A DNA stretch of 30,168 nucleotides. Origin: Deltaproteobacteria bacterium (GTDB taxonomy: Bacteria; Desulfobacterota; Desulfobulbia; Desulfobulbales; VMSU01). A model generated the notes under the pieces. The model made no database searches. It was not told where the DNA came from and saw only the letters and a list, made by a program, of their open reading frames with translations. Each line of letters begins with the position of its first letter. Position 1 is the stretch's first letter. The position numbers and the translations under genes were made by a program. This document shows positions 15,576 to 23,306 of the stretch, piece by piece. The DNA lies in contig JAJSAA010000093.1 of NCBI GenBank assembly GCA_024274995.1, positions 1 through 30,168 on the forward strand. Direction: 5' to 3'.

Positions 15576-16012
15576 TGACGGTTCTGCTACGTAACGACAG
15601 CGGCGAAAAGCTGCGAACCAGGGCTCTCGCCGGAAGCTGCCGTCATCTCCTGCGCCTCTGCGGCCAGGAAGGCAGCGAGTTAAGCGTTGTGTTCACCAAT
15701 GACCCGGCCATCCAGGCGTTGAACGGGCAATACCGCCAGCGGGACAAGGCCACCAATGTCCTCTCCTTTCCCCAGCAGGAGGGAGAGCCGGACAACGGCC
15801 TTATGTTGGGTGATATTGTCATCTCGGTGGACACCGCGGCCCGGGAGGCGCGGGAATAGGGGCAGAGTTCCCATACCCGACTCCAGAAGTTATTGATTCA
15901 CGGCCTGGTTCACCTCCTGGGAATGGATCATGAGCGTTCAGCGGCCGAGGCCGACCTCATGCGCCGCCGGGAAGAAGAGCTTTACCAACAACTCATGAAG
16001 GAGGGAAGATTA
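15575..16012 (+). pseudogene. ybeY: Endoribonuclease YbeY interrupted by an in-frame TAG
   Basis: YbeY is a zinc endoribonuclease for 16S rRNA 3'-end maturation. The first 94 codons give NVLSFPQQEG and LGDIVISVDTAARE, then TAG at 15857-15859. The same frame goes on with KLLIHGLVHLLGMDHERS, the zinc triad H-x3-H-x5-H, and a normal C-terminus. No frameshift is needed: one codon, at a place where relatives often have Gln, is TAG (CAG to TAG is one change). After the natural end the frame has no stop and enters pdxJ. It is either a point nonsense mutation (true or assembly error) or amber read-through. The truncated product would lack all zinc ligands. Confidence 0.85.
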
Positions 16013-16738
16013 ATGCCCCATTTAGCGATAAATGTTGACCACATAGCCACCCTGCGCCAGGCTCGAGGAATTGATGAACCAGACCCCGTATTGGCCGCCG
16101 GAATCTGTGAATTAGCCGGAGCCTGCGGCATTGTGGCCCATCTCCGGGAAGACCGCCGCCATATGCAGGACAGGGACATAAGATTATTGCGCCAAACCGT
16201 AAAGACTAAACTGAATATGGAGATGGGCGCCGCACCGGAGATCATCGCCATCGCCCTGGATATCCACCCGGACATGGTCACTCTGGTGCCGGAAAAACGG
16301 CAGGAGTTAACCACCGAGGGCGGCCTGGATGTGGCCGGGCAGCACAAGAAAATCAGCCGGGTTATTAAGGATATGCATCAGGAGAATATCCCGGTAAGTC
16401 TCTTTATTGATCCGGATCAGAATCAGGTACAGGCCGCCCTTGAGGCGGGAGCCGATTTTGTCGAGATCCACACTGGCCGTTATTGTGACGCCGAAAATGA
16501 AGATGAACGGAACAGAGAATTTGATCTGGTGGCGGAAGCCGCTCTCTTTGCCTATAATCAAGGCTTAAGGGTCAACGCCGGCCACGGTCTTAATTATCAG
16601 ACCACGGCCCGGATCGCCGCCTTAGACAGCATTGAGGAATTGAGCATCGGCCACGCTGTCATGGCAAGGGCCATTATTACAGGGCTGACAGAGGCGGTAC
16701 GGGAAATGGCCGCCATTATCAGACAGGCTGCTCTCTAA
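16013..16738 (+). CDS. pdxJ: Pyridoxine 5'-phosphate synthase
   Basis: The 241-residue TIM-barrel enzyme closes the pyridoxine ring from 1-deoxyxylulose 5-phosphate and aminoacetone phosphate. The diagnostic start MPHLAINVDHIATLRQARG, then HLREDRRHMQDRDI, NMEMGA, TLVPEKRQELTTEGG, SLFIDPD, EIHTGRY, VNAGHGLNY and ELSIGHA are all present. The ATG at 16013-16015 is preceded by a strong GGAGGGA Shine-Dalgarno (16000-16006). It lies in frame with the ybeY reading frame with no stop between them, which is unusual. Full length and all active-site motifs look intact, so the enzyme should be functional whatever the state of ybeY. Its 3' end meets the FapA-family gene convergently with only a 4-bp gap. 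Confidence 0.97.
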   Translation: MPHLAINVDHIATLRQARGIDEPDPVLAAGICELAGACGIVAHLREDRRHMQDRDIRLLRQTVKTKLNMEMGAAPEIIAIALDIHPDMVTLVPEKRQELTTEGGLDVAGQHKKISRVIKDMHQENIPVSLFIDPDQNQVQAALEAGADFVEIHTGRYCDAENEDERNREFDLVAEAALFAYNQGLRVNAGHGLNYQTTARIAALDSIEELSIGHAVMARAIITGLTEAVREMAAIIRQAAL

Positions 16739-16742
16739 ATGG

Positions 16743-18188
16743 TTAGATGGCCGCCTTTTCTTCCTGGGTCATGGCCCGGCAGTGAATCTGCTGTTTGTCC
16801 TTATTAAAATACACCACAGTGCCCTCCTCCGTGGTGTTTATTATCCTGGTTACTCCGGCGATAGTAACCTTGGTACCGGGATAAAGAATGCCATAGACAT
16901 ACACCGCCTCATTGGCGGCCTTATCCATCTCCAATGCCAGTTCATTCTCACGTTCGGTAATCTGGTTCACCTTTTCCATGGCCTCGGGAAGCATGGCGTT
17001 ATACTGCCGCAGAAGTTCAACCTTTTCCGGGATTAAATTTCCCTTCTCGTCCCGCTGCATTTCTTTTAAGGCACTAGTGGCCTTTAATATCTCCGTCATT
17101 TTTTCAGGCCATATTTCCTTATCCCGCTCCAAATTTTCCATTTTTTCGGCCAGACAGGGATTGATCCCCACATTAATTTCCGTCACAACCTCACCATCGG
17201 AACCCAGCTCCCGGACATACACTGAACCACCCACCGTGTAATGGCCGCCAATCAGAATGCCCTTGCCGCCCAGAACCCGTAAATCACCGCCCACCCTGGC
17301 CCGGCCCTGAATAATAGCGTCGGTAACGGTCAGAATGCCCTTGATCTCGATGGTGTTTACTCCTTCAACAAAATCAATGCAGACATCCCCCCAGCTCTTA
17401 ATAACCACCGCCTCACCCACCACACCGCCCTTAATCTCCAGAGAACCACCGGCGGTAATAACGGCGGAATTTTGTACCCCTTTGGCAATGAATATATCGC
17501 CCTTGCATTTTATTTTAAACCCCGGCTGCACCGCTCCGTTAATATTCAAGCGCTGGCCGACAAAGGCTATATTCCCCTGGCTCAAATCAATATCACCCTG
17601 CACCGTATGTTCAGTCATCACCGAGGCCTTGCCGTCGGCCAGCATATATTTACCCTCAACCTCCGCAAAGGCCTGCCTGCCGTCCGAACTGAGCCGCACA
17701 CCGGAGCCCACCTTAATGGTAATATCCTTACCCGGTTTAGTATTAATTTCCTCACCGCAAACCGTCTTCCCAGCGGTACCCTTAGTCGGAGGCATCTTTT
17801 CCAGCAGCAACCTATCCTTTGGTACATTGACAATGGCCCCTAATTCCCGGTAATCAACTGTATTATTGTTTTGAGCCACCTTGGGAGCCCGCACCACCGT
17901 TGGTTTCACATAGTACTTCACCCTGGCGTTAACCCCCGGCACCGCCTCCCGCCCCATGGCCACCAAATAGCCCCCGGCCGCCTTGACCTGCGGCTGGCTC
18001 AGGAGACCAAACACCACCCCTTCCTCCTTAATTTCATCGCACAAGGCATTCCAATCCAAGGTTCCGACATTTATGGGAACCTTGGGGTCTTTGGAGACAA
18101 TAACCGCCTCCAGACCATTCCGGGAGACCTTAAGAAGGAGATTATCCCCCACCTCCGCCCCTTTTTTTATCAATTGTTTTAAGTCCAT
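16743..18188 (-). CDS. FapA-family (DUF342) protein
   Basis: The 481-residue soluble protein has an N-terminal region including FGLLSQPQVKAAGGYLVAMG, then PPTKGTAGKTVCGEEI, which is the DUF342 signature. A long right-handed beta-helix-like stretch of Gly-rich turns follows (GDIDLSQGNIAFVG, GVVGEAVVIKSWGDV, AIIQGRARVGGDLRVLGG, GGHYTVGGSVYV). Next is a coiled-coil segment near residues 345-420 (KMENLERDKEIWPEKM) and a small C-terminal beta domain (YPGTKVTIAGVTRII). Members are often called flagellar assembly protein A, but that name derives from one case. Many occur with no flagellar genes nearby, as here. GAGGGA upstream of the ATG is a good Shine-Dalgarno. Its role is unknown. Confidence 0.85.
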   Translation of the reverse strand: MDLKQLIKKGAEVGDNLLLKVSRNGLEAVIVSKDPKVPINVGTLDWNALCDEIKEEGVVFGLLSQPQVKAAGGYLVAMGREAVPGVNARVKYYVKPTVVRAPKVAQNNNTVDYRELGAIVNVPKDRLLLEKMPPTKGTAGKTVCGEEINTKPGKDITIKVGSGVRLSSDGRQAFAEVEGKYMLADGKASVMTEHTVQGDIDLSQGNIAFVGQRLNINGAVQPGFKIKCKGDIFIAKGVQNSAVITAGGSLEIKGGVVGEAVVIKSWGDVCIDFVEGVNTIEIKGILTVTDAIIQGRARVGGDLRVLGGKGILIGGHYTVGGSVYVRELGSDGEVVTEINVGINPCLAEKMENLERDKEIWPEKMTEILKATSALKEMQRDEKGNLIPEKVELLRQYNAMLPEAMEKVNQITERENELALEMDKAANEAVYVYGILYPGTKVTIAGVTRIINTTEEGTVVYFNKDKQQIHCRAMTQEEKAAI

Positions 18189-18236
18189 CTAAATAAATCC
18201 CTCTTAATTCCCGTGACTATGAAAAACGTCCTTGAA

Positions 18237-19226
18237 TCACATATCTTTCTCGAGACGCCTTATATTATCCACCTCTCCAAGAACAATAATGATATCTTCG
18301 TCCTCAATAACTGATAAGTGCTGGGGATTAAACAACATTTTCCCATCTTTATGGCGTTTTATCGCTACGACAATTATATCATAATCCCTGCGCAGCCCGG
18401 AATCGGCCAGAGTCTGATTAATAAAGGGGGCGGACGCCGGAATCTTGATCTCCTCGAGAAGCAGGCCAAGATTATCGGCATGCACCGTCAGGTCAATAAA
18501 GGCATCAACCATGGGGCGTAAAATCATATTGGCCATATGGCGACCGCCAATATCATAGGGCGATATTACCTTGTCGGCTCCAGCCCGGAGGAGTTTGGTC
18601 TCCGCCCCCTTTCGGCCGCTGGCCCGGCTCAAGACCATAAGATCAGGATTCATCTCCTTGGCGGACAGGGTTATATAGACGTTATCGGCATCTGAAGAGA
18701 CCACGGACACCAGCCCCTTGGCCTGACGGATTCCGGCTTTCAGCAGGGTCTCATCATCAGAGGCCTCACCCTCCACCACGAGATAGCGTTTTTTGATTAT
18801 ATTGGCAATTTCTTCCGGATCATTTTCAATAATCACAAAACCCTGGCCCGCCTCACAGAAACTCTGGCAGATAATTTTGCCGATACGGCCATAACCACAG
18901 ATAACATAATGATCCCTGACCTTTGCCAGCCTCTTATCCATATTAATTTTCCCCAATGCCTTATGTAATCCACCTTCAACAATCGTCTCGGTAAATTTAC
19001 CGAAAACATAAAATACAAAGCCCACCCCGACCAGAATCAGAATCATGGTAAATATTCTGCCGCCCGTCCCCAAGGGCATGACCTCATGAAATCCCACGGT
19101 GGTAATGGTAATCACCGTCATATAGAGGGAATCCATAAAGTTTGCCCCGGCAATGGTCATATAGCCCAATGTACCGAAGAGCAGAATCAGGAAAAAGGCT
19201 ATTACCCCCTGGGTAATTTTAGTCAT
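18237..19226 (-). CDS. Potassium channel with RCK (TrkA-N/TrkA-C) domain
   Basis: The 329-residue protein has two transmembrane helices (about 7-27 and 60-80) around a pore loop with the selectivity filter TTVGF (42-46). An RCK domain follows: VICGYGRIGK with the Rossmann GxGxxG at 113-118, the acidic strand end IIEND, and SVVSSDADNVYITL. A TrkA-C-like segment comes last (about 245-329). This is the MthK/Kch type of ligand-gated K+ channel; the filter has Phe instead of Tyr in GYG. The ATG at 19224-19226 was chosen because the first helix begins soon after. A start at 19307 would add a hydrophobic 27-residue lead. The gene is divergent from the small gene at 19358. Confidence 0.9.
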   Translation of the reverse strand: MTKITQGVIAFFLILLFGTLGYMTIAGANFMDSLYMTVITITTVGFHEVMPLGTGGRIFTMILILVGVGFVFYVFGKFTETIVEGGLHKALGKINMDKRLAKVRDHYVICGYGRIGKIICQSFCEAGQGFVIIENDPEEIANIIKKRYLVVEGEASDDETLLKAGIRQAKGLVSVVSSDADNVYITLSAKEMNPDLMVLSRASGRKGAETKLLRAGADKVISPYDIGGRHMANMILRPMVDAFIDLTVHADNLGLLLEEIKIPASAPFINQTLADSGLRRDYDIIVVAIKRHKDGKMLFNPQHLSVIEDEDIIIVLGEVDNIRRLEKDM

Positions 19227-19357
19227 AATAAAATTCTTATTTTTTCTTATTTTAATTTTTAGCGCCCAACTTCCGATAAGTAAATCAAGGGCAGTAAGAA
19301 ACAACATGCCCTTAGTAGATGTTCCATAACAATAAAAAACATAGGGAACACAAGATC

Positions 19358-19504
19358 ATGACCTGCCGCGAAGCCCTGAAGGTATTAATGCTCAGCCCGT
19401 TTTATTTTAAGCTGGATCTTGCCGCCCGCCTCGAGCTACTCAATGAATTCATGCGGATATGCAACCATGTCGGAGAGCGGGGGCATAAAAAAGTGACAAA
19501 TTAG
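19358..19504 (+). CDS. Small protein of unknown function (48 aa)
   Basis: The sequence starts MTCREALKVLMLSPFYFKLD and continues as an amphipathic helix (LAARLELLNEFMRICNHV) with a basic tail. GGGAACA lies upstream of the ATG. Codon use looks like that of neighbouring genes and the N-terminal part has a conserved-looking pattern, but I recognise no named family. An upstream in-frame ATG at 19319 would add 13 basic residues and is less likely. It starts divergently from the K+ channel gene. Confidence 0.5.
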   Translation: MTCREALKVLMLSPFYFKLDLAARLELLNEFMRICNHVGERGHKKVTN

Positions 19505-19926
19505 AAAACTTTCTTTCCCTTCATTATTCAAAATTCCTTGTTCGACCGCGGAGTCTACCGCTTACTTCGACATTCAATATTCAATTTGCCCCATCAAATC
19601 AACATGATACAAGTCTGGCGAACTTATCACTTCCTTGTATTGCACCCCAGAGAACCAGCACCCGTAGATTTTCCCCCGTCAGCAGTCACCCCTCCAAGGA
19701 CAGCTCCTCCATGTCTAAGTTGTACAATGCCGATATTTCGTTGGCAATATCAAAAGTTTGGTTTATAGTTTTCGACGATTTACCTGAAAGTATGTAAAGG
19801 CCTGTGCCTTGCGCTCGACTTTCAACTTTCGTTATGCCCGGCCAGCAGCATGGCTGTTATATTAATTTGGCTGGTTATTTTACCAGACCAGCCTGAACAC
19901 CTACATTTAACCAGGAGGAAATAAGC
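19505..19926. other. Non-coding spacer before adk, with a small leader hairpin
   Basis: These 422 bp contain no believable gene. The first part has TTATTCAAAATTCC and CATTCAATATTCAATT, the low-complexity ATTCAA type of intergenic sequence. Near adk there is a nested hairpin: CTGGT (19871-19875) with ACCAG (19882-19886), and GGCTGG (19869-19874) with CCAGCC (19888-19893). CAGGAGGAA at about 19910-19919 is a strong Shine-Dalgarno. The adk promoter probably lies here, but no box can be fixed. Confidence 0.5.
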
Positions 19927-20604
19927 ATGAACATCTTAATTTTCGGGCCCAATGGTAGCGGCAAAGGCACCCAGGGGGCCATTATCCAGAAAAAATTAAA
20001 TTGCCCTCATATTGAATCCGGGGCAATTTTCAGGAAAAATATCGGCGGGGGTACCGAGCTTGGCAAACAGGCTAAATCCTATATTGACAAAGGAGATCTA
20101 GTTCCAGACGATATTACTATCCCCATGATCCTCAGCCGCTTAAAAGAGAGCGATTGCACCGACGGCTGGATTCTGGACGGCTTCCCGCGCAACAAGGTAC
20201 AGGCCGAGACCCTGGCCTCCGCTCTCAAAGAGGCAAATATAAATCTCGATTATGTTATTGAGATCCTCCTCGCCCGCGACATAGCCAAGATACGCATCAC
20301 CGGCCGCCGCCTGTGCGCTAACGACAATAACCATCCAAACCACATTGCCTTTGATGCCATTAAACCGGTGGAAAAAGACGGCAAGATCGTCTGCCGGGTC
20401 TGCGGCGGCGATTTGAGCACCCGCCCCGACGATCAGGACGATGCTGCCATTGATAAACGCCACGACATCTATTACGATGATGAAACCGGCACCATGGCCG
20501 CAGTAAACTTTTTCAAGAACCATGGAGATTACAAAGTTATCTCGGTTGACGGTACCTCGTCAATCCAGGAAGTAAGCGATGCCATCATGAAGCAGCTGGC
20601 CTAA
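19927..20604 (+). CDS. adk: Adenylate kinase (long form)
   Basis: The 225-residue enzyme interconverts ATP + AMP and 2 ADP. The P-loop is GPNGSGKGTQ (7-16; usually GAPGAGKGTQ). Further motifs are IESGAIFR, GWILDGFPRN and RITGRRLC. The LID domain (about 123-170) has one cysteine pair, CRVCGGDL. The first pair seen in zinc-type enzymes is replaced by a single Cys in an Asn/His-rich CANDNNHPNH, so metal binding may use His or be lost. DAAIDKRHDIYYDDE follows in place of the typical DD-x-R-lysine-rich segment. It is the only gene between the spacer and the convergent EHD-like gene, so it is probably transcribed alone. Confidence 0.93.
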   Translation: MNILIFGPNGSGKGTQGAIIQKKLNCPHIESGAIFRKNIGGGTELGKQAKSYIDKGDLVPDDITIPMILSRLKESDCTDGWILDGFPRNKVQAETLASALKEANINLDYVIEILLARDIAKIRITGRRLCANDNNHPNHIAFDAIKPVEKDGKIVCRVCGGDLSTRPDDQDDAAIDKRHDIYYDDETGTMAAVNFFKNHGDYKVISVDGTSSIQEVSDAIMKQLA

Positions 20605-20610
20605 AGCTCC

Positions 20611-20645
20611 AGGGGCACGGGGCCTCAGACCTCGTGCCCTCCCCT
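20611..20645. terminator. Hairpin between convergent adk and EHD-like genes
   Basis: AGGGGCACG pairs with CGTGCCCT around a 13-base centre, with further C/G runs outside. There is no T tract, so it is a weak or atypical terminator, but the position just after the adk stop and between converging genes fits. Confidence 0.5.
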
Positions 20646-21993
20646 ACCTTATCTCTTCATAATATTTCTGAATGTAACGCTGAGAAAATTTTTCTACCTT
20701 GTTTATGTTAGCGGCGTGATTGACAAACAAATCGCCTGTTTTTACCTTCGCCAACAGGGCGGTTATATTGTCCCGCACCCGTTCCCACACATTCCGCCGG
20801 TAAGCCGTGTCTAATGCGACAAGTTCTTCAGGTTTGGCCCGGCAGCGTTTATAATAACCCGGCAGGCTAAACTTCAGCCCCCACAACAAGACTAAAGCCG
20901 TTACGAGGCCAAAGCTGGCCAGCGGCATAATCAGCTGTTCCGGCCGAACCACGCCGGTGGACAGCAGAGAAGTCAAAAAGGGATGGGCGGGAAATCCGTA
21001 TAATCCCCGGCTGATTAGATCAAGGAACAAAAAGCAGAAGCCCCCGGCCAGCAGGGCATTTTTCACCATCCGCCAGAATATTTTTTTACCGCCCTGGGCA
21101 AAACTCCACATGGCCTCGGCCACCATATGCAATTCCTGGGTCTGCTTATCAACATTCTGCAGGACGTGGCTTATGCGCAGCCCCGGGGCCTTTAGAATCA
21201 ACTCCTTCAGGTGCTGCCTCTCCGAGGCCCATACCATAAGCTCCTCCTGGGCCATAGCCATATCCGGCGCATAAGTCAGATAGATACGGGGAATATCCTT
21301 GCGGCCCGTCATCTGCGAAAGATTCCAGCACAGAGTGCCGTAAGAGCGCACCAGATCAGCCAGATTATCGCATTCGTCAATCCGGCTCATAACAAAGACG
21401 ATTCGATCCTCACCCGCGGCCTCGGGCAGGGTATTACGGATGGTTTCATAAGTCTCCTGAATCGTACCGGCCTTATGGGGGTCAAACATCAGGATTATCA
21501 AATCAGCGAGACGGGCAAATTCCTTCACCACCGAAGAATAGTCATAACCACGATCCTTCTCCGACACCGAATCCAGCATGCCGGGGCTGTCAATCAAGGC
21601 CAGATTCTTAAATTCCGCCGCCTCAACCGTCTTCATCCGAAAATGGGCGATAAACTGCTCACCAAAGGTTTTGAACCCGGTAAAGGGCAGCCGCTCGTCA
21701 TTTACCAGATCAGCGCCCGGCACATCGGCCTCATCCGCATTAGGCTCGGGGGCGGTAATCAGGGTAAAAGAGTCATCGGTGGGAGCCTGCCCCGTCCTCT
21801 GTACCTCCCGACCTAACAATTCATTAATCAGGGTTGATTTACCGGAGGAATAATTACCGAGAATCAAGACCAACGGCTTCCATTTCAGCATGGCCTCCAT
21901 ATCAGAGGAGTCGGTATGATAACGATTCAGCATAGGGGTAAGCTTGGCCTGAACCTGATTCTGAATCTTTTTCAACAGGGTTTTTTCATTCAT
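20644..21993 (-). CDS. EHD-like dynamin-superfamily NTPase with membrane segments
   Basis: The 449-residue protein has G1 LGNYSSGKST (45-54), a switch region with GQAPTDDSFTLI, G3 IDSPGML and G4 MSRIDE. Several stretches outside the P-loop follow eukaryotic EHD proteins closely: PGADLVNDERLPF, FGEQFIAHFR, RGYDYSSVVKEFA, DLIILMFDPHK and VRSYGTLCWNL. EHDs bind ATP and tubulate membranes. Instead of an EH domain it has two hydrophobic segments (about 305-370) and a helical C-terminus, so membrane insertion or fission is a reasonable inference. The ATG at 21991-21993 was chosen because AGGTG lies before it; five codons upstream is another ATG. A perfect 10-bp inverted repeat lies just upstream of the start (22020-22058). 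Confidence 0.85.
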   Translation of the reverse strand: MNEKTLLKKIQNQVQAKLTPMLNRYHTDSSDMEAMLKWKPLVLILGNYSSGKSTLINELLGREVQRTGQAPTDDSFTLITAPEPNADEADVPGADLVNDERLPFTGFKTFGEQFIAHFRMKTVEAAEFKNLALIDSPGMLDSVSEKDRGYDYSSVVKEFARLADLIILMFDPHKAGTIQETYETIRNTLPEAAGEDRIVFVMSRIDECDNLADLVRSYGTLCWNLSQMTGRKDIPRIYLTYAPDMAMAQEELMVWASERQHLKELILKAPGLRISHVLQNVDKQTQELHMVAEAMWSFAQGGKKIFWRMVKNALLAGGFCFLFLDLISRGLYGFPAHPFLTSLLSTGVVRPEQLIMPLASFGLVTALVLLWGLKFSLPGYYKRCRAKPEELVALDTAYRRNVWERVRDNITALLAKVKTGDLFVNHAANINKVEKFSQRYIQKYYEEIR

Positions 21994-22019
21994 TTTGACA
22001 CCTGGCATTTTTTATTACC

Positions 22020-22058
22020 GGCCTGTTATCGTTTATCAACGATGAACTATAACAGGCC
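22020..22058. promoter_or_regulatory. Perfect inverted repeat upstream of the EHD-like gene
   Basis: GGCCTGTTAT (22020-22029) and ATAACAGGCC (22049-22058) enclose a smaller CGTT-TATC-AACG hairpin. It lies 27 bp before the EHD-like start codon, in the divergent gap shared with the mglB-like gene. It could be an operator or a leader stem-loop. Confidence 0.55.
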
Positions 22059-22240
22059 GCCAAAGGGCAGCGGGCATATTTATCCTATCATGGCATCCGG
22101 TCTTTAAAAAGACTTTTTTACTAATAACGCTAATTGCCAGCAAATAGTTCTTGATACCAGCCAGACTTTTAAGCTAATATTTCTATTAGAGTAAATACTG
22201 TTGCTCCGATATTAATCCCAGTACTATTTGAGATAAACCC

Positions 22241-22645
22241 ATGGCCTCTTTTATTCTCACCCCGGAAAAGGTAAATGCAGTTCATGAACTGATAGATGAC
22301 AAGCTCATCAGAGCCGGGGTGAAAAAAGTTATGATCATTGATGAAGCGGGCAATATAATAACGGAATGCGGCCACGACCCGGCAATTACCGATCCCACCG
22401 CCTTAGCCGCCCTCACAGCGGCCAATTTCGGGGCCACAGCCCAGATCGCCAGGCTCATCGGTGAAGAGGACTTCACCCTGCTTTTTCATAAGGGTAAAAA
22501 TTCCAGCATGTACTTCCTCCGCCTCGATGAAGAGTTAATCATGCTGTCAATATTTAGTGACGAGGTCTCTCTGGGCCTCATCAGGTGCCGCGCAGATGAA
22601 TTGCTTACCCCGGTAAAAAGTATCTTAAAAAGCGTAACTGTTTAA
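22241..22645 (+). CDS. Roadblock/LC7-domain protein (MglB-like)
   Basis: The 134-residue protein folds as a roadblock domain by pattern: an initial helix (TPEKVNAVHELIDDKLIRAG), strand VKKVMIIDEAGNIITECG, helix ALAALTAANFGATAQIARLI, then strands DFTLLFHKGK, MYFLRLDEELIMLSIF and GLIRCRADELLTPV. MglB-type roadblock proteins stimulate GTP hydrolysis by MglA, and the next gene is an MglA-like GTPase 46 bp downstream, so this is probably its GAP or partner. The last codons (SVTV-stop) are formed by a GTAACTGTTTAA repeat copy, so the C-terminus may have been trimmed or replaced by that insertion. Confidence 0.85.
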   Translation: MASFILTPEKVNAVHELIDDKLIRAGVKKVMIIDEAGNIITECGHDPAITDPTALAALTAANFGATAQIARLIGEEDFTLLFHKGKNSSMYFLRLDEELIMLSIFSDEVSLGLIRCRADELLTPVKSILKSVTV

Positions 22646-22675
22646 GGCAGCTTGTCTGCCCTGACTGCATAGTTA
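22634..22675. repeat. GTAACT...AGTTA element overlapping the mglB-like 3' end
   Basis: It begins GTAACTGTTTAAGG and ends GCATAGTTA, 42 bp as at 5139-5180, with an internal hairpin GGCAG-CTTGT-CTGCC. It supplies the last codons and the TAA stop of the preceding gene. Confidence 0.6.
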
Positions 22676-22691
22676 ATAAAAGGCTCTGATA

Positions 22692-23306
22692 ATGGCATTA
22701 ATTGATCTCGGCAAACGCGAAATACACTGTAAAATAGTATATTACGGCCCTGGACGCTGCGGCAAAACCACCAATCTCATCTATATCCACCATGCCATGA
22801 CCCCAAAGGCCAGGGGCAAGATGGTGACCATTGATACCAAGGGTGATCGCACCCTGTTTTTCGATCTCCTGCCCCTTCACCTTGGTTCGGTGCAGAATTT
22901 TGATATCCGTATCCAACTCTACACCGTGCCGGGCCAGATCATGTATGAAGCCACCCGCAAACTGGTATTAAAGGGAGTTGACGGTATAGTTTTTGTCGCC
23001 GACCCTCTAAAGGTGCGCCGCCAGCGCAATAAAGACAGCCTCGCTGGTCTCAGTAATAATCTGGCCGAATTAGGGGTAAAGCTCACCGAGATTCCCTTTG
23101 TCTTACAATACAACAAACGCGATCTCACCGAGAGCGAAATCCCGACCTTGAGCGTCAGCGAGTTATCCAGTGACCTTAATTCCGAGTTCCAGGCCCCGGA
23201 GTTCACCGCAACCGCCACCCTTGGCGAAGGGGTCTTTGAGAGCCTGCGGGCCATCAGCAAACTAACCATCCATCAGGTTGCGAAGAAAAACCGTCTGTTA
23301 GATTAA
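22692..23306 (+). CDS. MglA-like small Ras-type GTPase
   Basis: The 204-residue protein has the P-loop YYGPGRCGKTTNL (G19-T27), a switch 2 region LYTVPGQIMYEATRK in which the usual DxxG Asp is Thr-Val-Pro (as is normal for MglA), and base-recognition LQYNKRDL. It would cycle between GTP and GDP and act as a polarity switch for motility or pili, with the roadblock protein before it as regulator. Length and start match the family (about 195-205). The genes after it encode a T4P/T2SS-type ATPase and c-di-GMP-related proteins, consistent with an output through pili or secretion. Confidence 0.92.
   Translation: MALIDLGKREIHCKIVYYGPGRCGKTTNLIYIHHAMTPKARGKMVTIDTKGDRTLFFDLLPLHLGSVQNFDIRIQLYTVPGQIMYEATRKLVLKGVDGIVFVADPLKVRRQRNKDSLAGLSNNLAELGVKLTEIPFVLQYNKRDLTESEIPTLSVSELSSDLNSEFQAPEFTATATLGEGVFESLRAISKLTIHQVAKKNRLLD

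Noticed and set aside
19538..19768. 76-residue open frame before adk
   Set aside because: Composition is Pro-rich and irregular, there is no Shine-Dalgarno, and it covers ATTCAA-type low-complexity spacer; judged non-coding.
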